64,000 nt of DNA from assembly GCA_003290165.1 (NCBI GenBank), contig QNQO01001153.1:1-64000 (forward strand), written 5' to 3'. Each line of letters starts with the position of its first letter. Position 1 is the first letter of the stretch. Source of the stretch: Berberis thunbergii (lineage: Eukaryota; Streptophyta; Magnoliopsida; Ranunculales; Berberidaceae). The notes beneath the pieces are model-generated. The model made no database searches, was not told the DNA's origin, and saw nothing but the letters and a program-made list of their open reading frames with translations. The position numbers and the translations under genes were made by a program. Below, piece after piece: positions 56,407 through 64,000 of the stretch.

Positions 56407-57685
56407 TAGGGGTGGGTATTTAGGACCGAAAGCCCGGACCGATCGAGTCGGTTTGGATAGGTTTTTATTAATTATAAATGTTTTGGTTTTAAAAGCCCGG
56501 CCCGGCCCAACCCGAAGTTTCTGGTCCGGGCCTCGGTTTCCATTTCTGAAGCCTGTCGGGTAATCGGGCCGACCCGATTTCTCGACTCCCCGTGCAACAC
56601 TGCGACGTGTGCCTTTCTTCTCCTCTTCCTGCTTCTCTTTTTCCCTTTTCTTCTTTTTTGATATTCTTCTTCGAACCATCTGCAAACAAAAACCATCTGC
56701 AAAATTTACTGAGTTGTATACTTATCATCCACATTAGCAATTCTAAGTTGCTTATTAGCTTCATCATCGCCACGCTTCCTTATCGCAATGATCGTATCTT
56801 GTCGAATTGCCATCGGTAACACCGAGTATTCCTCATAATCAATATGCTCCCCTATCAAATTCACTCTCCCTGCATTTCACATCAAATTTCAAAAATCTCC
56901 AAAGCAAAACCTCTTATCAAATATCAATATCAAATCAAGAACTAGTCAGAGAGACCTGGAGATCGAGCGAAGGCGTCAGGTTGGTGACCAAAGATTTCAA
57001 GAAACTTTGATTTGAGCATTTCAAACTGAGTCTTGGCTTCGGCGAGTTGAGGACCTTCACCGTAAACTGGTTCGAGTGTGGAGAAGATCGGGATCAGTAA
57101 ATCTTCATGTTTCGCCATCGAAATTGGATTTACAGGCAACGCAAAATTTGAGTTTGAACTTGAGTAGGGACCTTTTGAGTTTGAACTTGAGTAGGGAGCT
57201 TTTAATAAGAATAGCACTCCTGCCCAACTATGGCGATGGCGAAGGTCTTGAGTGGAGAAGGGACGGTTTGGCTACTGAGGATCAGTGGGGTATCCTCTGT
57301 TGGGAAAGTGTACGAGGAAGAACTTGCTTCGTTTTCGAACCCCATGGCTTTGGTTGATTAAGTTGAAGGGTTTGTGAGGAAAATTGGAAAGATGGGTTTG
57401 GATCTAATTGTGCAAAGAGAGATGGGGTCGATTCAATTCGTGCAAAGAGAGGAGAAATGGAGGTGAATTGGGTCTTATCTGTTCTAATCCAAGGTATGAA
57501 AAAAATAAAAAATTGAGACACAGAAATTGGTTATTTGGACAGAGACCGACCCGAGATCTGCCCGAAATTTGGTTAACCAGCCCAACTCGGTCCGATCTCG
57601 GGCCTCATAATTACGGGCTTAAAAAAATCGGGCCGATTTTCGATTTTTAATTTTCGTGCCGATTACCTGAACCTGCCCAGCCCTA
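56407..57685. mobile_element. Non-autonomous hAT, 1.28 kb, carrying galactokinase exon 1
   Basis: The ends TAGGGGTGGGTA and TGCCCAGCCCTA are flanked by GTTTATAT (56399-56406) and GTTTAGAT (57686-57693), an 8-bp duplication with one mismatch. Subterminal GCCCGGCCCGGCCC and CGGGCC motifs replace the GGTTCGG type seen in the other two hATs, so it is a related subfamily. The interior contains a - strand galactokinase first exon with its leader and the start of its intron. There is no transposase. Confidence 0.85.
56956..57118 (-). pseudogene. Galactokinase (GALK/GAL1) first-exon fragment
   Basis: The - strand starts MAKHEDLLIPIFSTLEPVYG, continues with EGPQLAEAKTQFEMLKSKFL and ends GHQPDAFARSP with a split Gly before a GTCTCT donor. 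This is the N-terminus of plant galactokinase (galactose 1-phosphorylation, GHMP family) up to the start of the [14 protein letters not shown] sugar-binding motif. The exon is open and intact over 54 codons, but all later exons are missing, so it cannot be an enzyme. A 27-bp tandem duplication (TTTGAGTTTGAACTTGAGTAGG type, 57148-57200) sits in its leader. Confidence 0.88.
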
Positions 57686-57693
57686 GTTTAGAT

Positions 57694-59590
57694 TGTGGCA
57701 GGAGAGAGAGGGATGTTGCAACAACTTTAATTCAAATAATGGTATGGTGTGAGAGGGTATCTGATGAATATTTGTATCTTACAAACTAGAACTGAAATTA
57801 ACCCAAAGAACGAAATGCTGAAAGGGAAATGAAAAGGAAAACACTGAAATTAAATAAAGGGAAATATTCATAAAACAAAATAACTCATTCTTCATTCATC
57901 AATAACCACCTACAACGATGGTTGTAAAAGCTTATTTATATTGTGGTTTCCTTGCAAAACAAGTTCACTAACCTTAATCTCCTAATAGCGCTCTAACTAA
58001 TGCGGGGGGGCATGTCGGGGAGGGATCCAAGACAAGGAATTTACTTTGGCATCGTACCTACAGGAATCAAATCAGTATGATTCTCAAAATGATGATGAAT
58101 ATTATTTATCTAAATATGTTTCAATTTATTATAATAAAAAATCTTTAAAAAATGTACTGCCTCAGTGAAGTGAGGCGTTTTCAAGCCCGTCTGCCTCTCC
58201 ATCGCCTCAACGCCTTAACTACACTGGTGATGTAATGGGTATTTTAGCAACAATACTATTTTAGCAATGGTATGAGTTATAGTATTATTGTAATTAGGTA
58301 ACAGTGAGGACATTGGTTTCCAATTATGTTTTTTAGAGTTTGTTTATTGTTTTAGAAGCTAGTTTAGTTATAGAAAGGGGCGTCGGAAGCCCATTGTTAG
58401 TTGGTTGATTATTGAAAGAATATTTGATTTCTTAATTATTTTCCTTTATTATTGTTATTTCAAATTGTTCAATTTATTTTAATTATTGTTTTGTTTATTT
58501 TGATTATTGTTTGTAAATTTTATCAGTTTGAGATAGGTTCAGCGGAAACATCGAAACTTTTATTTGTCAAAGTTTCACAAATACAATTAATTCTCAAAAT
58601 TTCAACAAAACTAAATAGATTACATTGGCCAATGACCTTATTTTATAATTGACCTAAGCTTGCTAACTAGCAATTAAGTTTTCTAAACAAAATAGAAACT
58701 CTAACTCCTACTTGAATTAAATCCCTAATTCTAATCGGACCCGTACTCCTAATTTGGCCTTAACATGAACTCACCTAAATAAATAATAAATCAATTTAAA
58801 CCATATTACATCAGTTTGGTTGTTTGCATTCTTTAACCTTTATTGAGATCATCTGATCTGAAGAGTCAACGAATTTGGCATTAAAAAACCATGGTGTCCT
58901 ATCCTAGTCAAATCTGAGAATTACTAGCTTGATCACAATTACTCAAACTTGGCCATTTGACCCTTTCTCGTTATGCATTGTGATTAATTGGCTTTAACTA
59001 CAGTTTCTGCAAGACCTACCAACTTTGAGCTGTTGGTATTAATTCATTTCCTCACTTCTTGGTTCTTAAGAGGAGAATTCTCAGACCCTTTACATTCTGT
59101 ACTTGATTCGCTGAACCCCCAATTTTGAATTGGGTTGCGCGTATCAATTTGGTGTATGATTTGCGACCTAGATCGATGGATTTCAACCACCATTTGGTGA
59201 AGAAGTAAAAAACGAGGGAGAATAATAAGAGAACATGAGATCTAAAAGGAGGGTAGTTCCATCCTGTTAGATTATATTTTGTTCCTTTTTATTAAAGAGT
59301 TAGTAGTTTCCGAACGCTTTATAAGATTTCAAATTCTTCAGCTCTATTTTGTTTCATTACAAATCTGCCGTAAATGCATTTAATTTGCTATTTTACTAAA
59401 ATTTCTCTTTGCGGGTGTTTGGCGGGTTCCACGATATTTTTTTTAATGGAAAATTGATTTGCAAGACTTGCCATATGTGCAAGGATTTTTAGCCAAATGA
59501 TTTCACCACTCAAGGCACTGAAAATAATTTGTTAAATCTAATATTTCCTTACTTGCAAACACTTATGTTAATCTATGGTTACTAGTGTGT
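57694..59590. other. Intergenic DNA, no gene seen
   Basis: AT-rich. A GCCTCAGTGAAGTGAGGCGT hairpin-like motif occurs at 58160-58180. LTR-like phrases such as TAACCTTTATTGAG and GGGTTGCGCGTATCAATTT occur but no structure could be closed. Confidence 0.4.
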
Positions 59591-60641
59591 CATATGATTA
59601 AAATATGAGGATAAAATATTGATTTTGGCAGCTTTTATTTTATTGCAAAAAATTCTTTTATTCACCACCAAGCACATTGAAAATAGATATGAAAAGTTAT
59701 ATCCAAGAAGAAACACAGGGAAATACAGGAAAACCGTGTCGAGGAGTAGTGAGAAATCGTCCTCCGAAGAAACACAAACAACGATTAGCATGCAACCAAG
59801 CTCAACAAAATCAAAAGAAAAAGCTATACTTACGAAGTGGCTTGAACTCTTGCTCGAGTAGACAACCCTTGAACTGGAAGTACTTTGAGTCCACAAGAGC
59901 CAAGAAGCAATACTTCTGCCAGAACTTGAAGTCATCAGACACATTCGCAAAGCAAGTTGGAGATGTCATTTTGGAGACAACGTTACTCTTCAACCAAGGA
60001 GAAGTTAGCAACTGGATCACCCGTGGGGTCATGTGGACGCCAACTTCCTTCACCCTAATTAGAATAAGGAGGATGATCCTATATCCATTAGGCCCCAATT
60101 GGGCTGGAGAAATTCCAAGGAACTTCAAGAAGTCCCAAATCACATTCAGATCGGGAAAACATACTATGGTTTGGAGAATCCCCAGATGCAAACAGATGAA
60201 CCCCGTTAGTGGCGACATTGGCGTTTGGTTGCCTTTCAGAACAAACAATGGCACGCCTCGGGGACCCCAAACTTTGTGTGGATTTTGACAAGGCCAGATT
60301 CAGAAAGCAACTTGTCTTCGAAAGACACAAGGCCCCCGGCAAAGGTTGCGTCATCAAGAAGCTCTTGTTGAGCCATGAAGAAGATGAAAAGTTTTTTTTA
60401 ATCAAAAGATGAATAGATCAATATCTTCAAAAGCAAAGAAAATAAAAAGTCAGTTTCCGCACAACGGATGACCTAAATAAGGATTAGGTTCCCGCCTCAT
60501 TTCCACCGAATCGATGCACATTCAATAAATGCAGCACGCGGCTCCAGCAACGATTCAAACTCAATCATCATGAGGGACGTATCTTTTTAAGAGATGACTT
60601 AGCGAACTGATGTGATGACCCACTGACTCGGGGGAAATAGC
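59591..60641 (+). other. Long open stretch upstream of a Tat-like LTR, unassigned
   Basis: A + strand frame from 59677 to 60288 is open for 203 codons (for example LACNQAQQNQKKKLYLRSGL and ITRGVMWTPTSFTLIRIRRM). A second frame from 60209 continues DPKLCVDFDKARFRKQLVFE. A shadow frame on the other strand is also open. I cannot match it to a family. Its position directly before a GGGGGAAATAG purine tract and an LTR suggests it could be the 3' part of a retroelement, possibly an extra ORF. Confidence 0.3.
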
Positions 60642-61327
60642 TGATGATACACCAAAATGGTCACATCCTTGAGCCGTACATGCGTCATGATAATCTCGAG
60701 GAATTACGGGCCCAAGCGTCAGCCCTACACTGATCCAACCCAAATGGTTATAAGCCCGCCCAATGCAATCCGCCAAATGGACCAAAAATTTCACAGCTTG
60801 GTTAGCCCATACGTCTCACAGCTGTCTTCAATACCCATAAGCCTTGTTAAGGCAAGTATCTCGAGGATCAGCTTTGAACATGCATCTATAGCAGCTCCCT
60901 GCTTCCAACTAAAGAGCAAATACCAGAGTACATATCACACAGGGAAACATTCTTTTACGTATTACCCTGAGATTGAGAACTATTCCCCGCGTATCTATGA
61001 GCACATGGCTAACAAGAGAATTCCCTTCTACAACACGACTCCTAATTAGAGAAGGATCTCTACGAAGATCTCATTCCTAACCTAAGCTATCGATGACCTG
61101 CTTGAACCAAGACTCCTGCACTATAAATAAGACATGAGGTTGGTAAGCTAAGGTACGCTACAAATTCCAAATTCTCTTTTTACAACATTACACATTCCTC
61201 AAATCCTTGTCTGACTTTAGCATCGGAGTGCCATTGGCCACCACAACGGTGGTCTGTGGCTCACGCTTGTTTCTTGTGTAGGTCAGTAGGACTAGGTCAA
61301 AGCAGGTAGCGAAAAATGACTGCATCA
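60642..61327 (+). repeat. Tat-like LTR with TATA box
   Basis: It starts TGATGATACACCAAAATGGTC and ends GACTGCATCA, 686 bp. It contains ACTATAAATAAGACATGAGG (about 61118-61137), a good TATA box with start region, and the TGACTTTAGCATCGGAGTGCC block shared with the LTR at 19825. It is preceded by a purine tract typical of a 3' LTR. No flanking 5-bp duplication was seen. Confidence 0.65.
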
Positions 61328-61969
61328 ACTCTATATGGTCGAGTTTTGATGCCTTTATTCTGTTATCCATGCGTAAGATGGGGATTCCAAATTTTATTAA
61401 TATTCCTTTCTTGATATTTTGACCAACCCTAATGATTGTTCTTTTTGAAAAGTTACGCTAGATTATAGAGTGATCTGCTTTGTCCTCCTGACCATTGCTT
61501 GGTTGATGTCGATCGTAGTGTTGTTAGAGATTTAAGTCTTTGTTGTTTTGTCTCGTACCGCCTATGTCTTCAAGTCATCGGGTTTGCTATTGGTTATGTT
61601 TTGTCGTTAATTGGATATGTTATTGTAGCTAATGGACTCGAGGTGTTGACTTGTCCGATCATGTTCACATCAGTGCCAAACTTTCCCATCATGCTCACAT
61701 CAACGTCAAATTGTGCAATCATGCTCACATCAGCGTCAAATTGTCCATTCATGCCCACATCAGCATCCAATTTCAGTACCAACTGCCAAGGTTTAATCGA
61801 GTCTGTTGCTGTCAATTTTGTCGTTGGTAATTTGGGTTGGGCTTGCATCCGTCAGTAGGGTCCTTGAATTGTATTAGTTGATTGATGCAAGCTTCTCCAT
61901 GTTCTTTTATTGTGCATCGGTAAAATGATTCATCTGGTTTTGTTTGGTGTTAGTATTTTTACTTCTATA
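61328..61969. repeat. Four 30-bp tandem repeats and flank
   Basis: Units at 61658-61687, 61688-61717, 61718-61747 and 61748-61777 share ATCATG.TCACATCA.CGTCAAA. On the - strand they would encode 10-residue units such as FDADVSMIAQ in an open frame of 84 codons. No known function; the repeat may lie in the 3' part of the gag-like region or outside it. Confidence 0.6.
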
Positions 61970-63577
61970 TTAATCAAATCGAGTGAGCGGTGTTTCCGGT
62001 TGCTTCTTAGTTGGGTTGACCATTTTGTTCCCTCCGGCAATGTAGTATAGGGCGTATATTAGTTCACTGGGCCGTTCTTTTAATCCCGTAGTGGTATCTA
62101 CTTTTTCTTTTCCTTTGAGCTGCTTGTCTAGAGTTTCGATAAATTGGTCGAGTCGTCCTCTGAATCCAATGCTCAATTTCATCTTTTATTCCGAGTAGAA
62201 AGTTGACGTCTTCCCATTTCGCCATGTGTTTCAGCATATTGGCCCGACTCGTTTTCAAGATTGTGTACAGTTATATGTCTTTTTATTATACACCGCTCGT
62301 GTCTGGGCCTTGCTGACTGCAGCTTTCTGGACTCTTGCTAGTTGGATTTGGTTTTTCCATTATTTCGATGCCTCTTCGACTTAATGCTATCATCTCGTGG
62401 TCCGTCGTCTCTTCTTATTTCCTTTATTCTTTCCCGCTTCTTTGAGTGGTTTTCTATTTTTTTGTCATTTTTCTTCCTGGCAGCTTTCATTTCCTCGAAA
62501 GAAATGTGATTTTGGGTGGTTTTCAACAAGATCGCCATGCTTTTTGGGGTTCCAAGTTGAGAGCATAAAAAAAGGGCCCTTTTTTTAGTCCGTCGGTGAA
62601 AGTAGCATTGGCCGTGTCATCGCTGCATCCATCGATCATTGTTAGTTTGTTAGTGACACGAGTGACGTTTCCCTTATCATTTTCTTGGGCTTCTGTTTGA
62701 TGTGAAGAAGGTAATGTGGTCTTTTCCTCATTTGCTGACTTTCGATGAATCTCGTGATAAAGGCGGTGGCTAGTGCCTGGAAGGAGTCTATTGACCTCGG
62801 TGGTAAGCTGTTGAATTAGTTAATTGTTGTGGAGGTAAAACTAGTTGAAAATGTTCTACACAAGATTGACTCCATAGTCTTTTTTAATGCCATCATGTGG
62901 TGAAAATGTGGCAAATGATCTGTTGGGTTGGTGGTGCCATCGTATGCTTCAAACTTTGGTTGGTGAACTTCTTTGGCATGGGAGTTATCATGAGGGCATC
63001 AGAAAATGATGGCTTGGCTAGTTTGTACAATACATTAGGATCCGTGACTCCGATTCGGAATGAGATTTCAGCAAGTGTTTCGTTGCTTTGCATGAAGTTC
63101 GTCGCTTTTGAGATTTCCCTGTTGAGGTTTAGCATGAACTTCGTCACTTTCTCAAGTTCGATTGGTAGAGTTTTGCTGGGGCGGTGCTTGGATAGCGTCG
63201 GCTAACTGAATGTGTTCTTGAGTGATTTTTTCCAGTATATTTGTCATGTGGTTCATTTGGATCATAAGCAGATCCACCGCAGGGTCAGTAACAGCGTTGC
63301 CGGATGTCTGGGTTTTCTGAGCTATTGCATGTTGTGGATCTTGATTGTCGGGTGCAATTGGTTCGGTGGTCACTGCTAGGTCTTGATCGTGAGTAGTTTG
63401 CAATATAGTGTTGCCAGTAGGAGGGTTACTATGATTGTCGCTGGGTTGAGGGTCTGTCGAGTGTTCCATCTATTTTAACAACCTGTCGATTGTTGATTAG
63501 TTTTGATGATGAACTTTGTCACTATGGATCTTCTTTTTCGAAAGGAAACTTGTCGTTCCTCACGGACGACATTAAAT
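61970..63577 (-). pseudogene. Tat-like retrotransposon leader and gag remnant
   Basis: Read on the - strand: the leader motif TAATGTCGTCCGTGAGGAAC follows the LTR. An N-terminal Gln/Pro/Asn-rich gag segment follows (MEHSTDPQPSDNHSNPPTGN to NHMTNILEKITQEH, 63469-63152), then LNREISKATNFMQSNETLAE (63100s), a basic stretch FEEMKAARKKNDKKIENHSK (62490-62430) and a late gag segment ANMLKHMAKWEDVNFLLGIK, DEIEHWIQ, GRLDQFIETLDKQLKGKEKV (62240-62070). Frameshifts separate the parts. Protease and pol are missing. Confidence 0.65.
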
Positions 63578-64000
63578 TGATGCATCCAAATCTCGTTCTC
63601 CTGTGATCTTGACCTGCAAAATAGATGTTAGACTGGCAAAGACTACCTTTTTGGTGGCCGAAGGCACTCCGATGCTTAAGTCAGCAACTCTGTTTGAAGA
63701 AGGAAGTAAATGTGGACAAAACTCAGTTACAGTTGCATACCTTTGTCGAATGTTCTCTTTACCTTATATAATGGTCGTTGTTAATTCTTTGCGTGTCTTA
63801 AGCATGTGAGGCACAACAAAATGAGATGTTCTTCGTAACAGCCTCCTCTTTTATGTAGATGTGTCTGTGGAAGCGTAACTCCCACCACGTCTCTTTTCTC
63901 ATAACATTCATCTTCTTTACGAGAGAACTCGTGCGAACCTAAATTTGTGCCATAATTATGATTTCTTCTTATGGGCTCTGTTTGGACTTTTATTATTGAT
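63578..64000 (-). repeat. 5' LTR (partial) of the Tat-like element
   Basis: On the - strand the LTR ends GGATGCATCA at 63578, next to the leader motif. It includes GACTTAAGCATCGGAGTGCC (63660-63685), the same block as in the LTRs at 19825 and 60642. The other end lies beyond the window. Confidence 0.65.

Noticed and set aside
1..64000. CRISPR arrays, bacterial operons, rRNA genes
   Set aside because: Looked for; the sequence is plant nuclear. The regular repeats present are CACTA subterminal arrays, minisatellites and MITEs, not CRISPR.

Overview
This is a 64 kb piece of a plant nuclear genome, almost certainly a eudicot. It is AT-rich, its coding parts are split by GT-AG introns, and it is packed with plant-type transposons. 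The only clearly intact host gene is AP1M, the AP-1 clathrin adaptor mu subunit. It lies on the + strand at 24574-41031, has 11 exons, and I read it as 428 aa. Nearly everything else is mobile DNA, decayed transposase genes, or fragments of host genes that transposons appear to have copied.

Layout. 1-2836: right part of a CACTA (En/Spm-like) element carrying two broken annexin exons. 3696-13744: a complete 10 kb CACTA element with ATT target duplications and no visible transposase. It carries exons resembling the SNARE SYP61, exportin-1, an MYR/PHL-type MYB-CC factor and a rhomboid protease, plus two unassigned exon-like blocks. 14247-16740: dead Mutator-like (MULE) transposase with SWIM and OTU-like segments. 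17489-20433: truncated Ty3/gypsy (Tat-like) element on the - strand. 21838-22180: dead PIF/Harbinger (ALP1/HARBI1-like) transposase. 22471-23807: nested inverted-repeat elements. 24574-41031: AP1M, with a TIR element in intron 1 and an 11.5 kb intron 10 holding LINE remains and two hAT elements. One of these hATs carries a degenerate tRNA-Ser(UGA); the other encodes a broken transposase. 41870-43195: a 1.3 kb fold-back. 46465-47130: the N-terminus of an F-box gene run into a LINE endonuclease fragment. 50554-56232: a Pack-MULE with about 1.17 kb terminal inverted repeats and a 9-bp target duplication. It contains a WRKY pseudogene, a trihelix fragment and an ORF that fuses a HAK/KUP potassium-transporter tail to a calmodulin-like EF-hand. 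56407-57685: a non-autonomous hAT carrying the first exon of galactokinase. 60642-64000: LTR and gag parts of Tat-like retroelements.

Main theme. Four kinds of DNA transposon in one window (two CACTA copies, one Pack-MULE and two hATs of one TIR type) each carry exons of different host genes, usually with splice sites and introns still recognisable. This points to DNA-level capture rather than retroposition. Most passengers have nonsense or frameshift damage, but the HAK-EF-hand fusion is a continuous reading frame inside the element. AP1M stays readable because all its insertions sit in introns.
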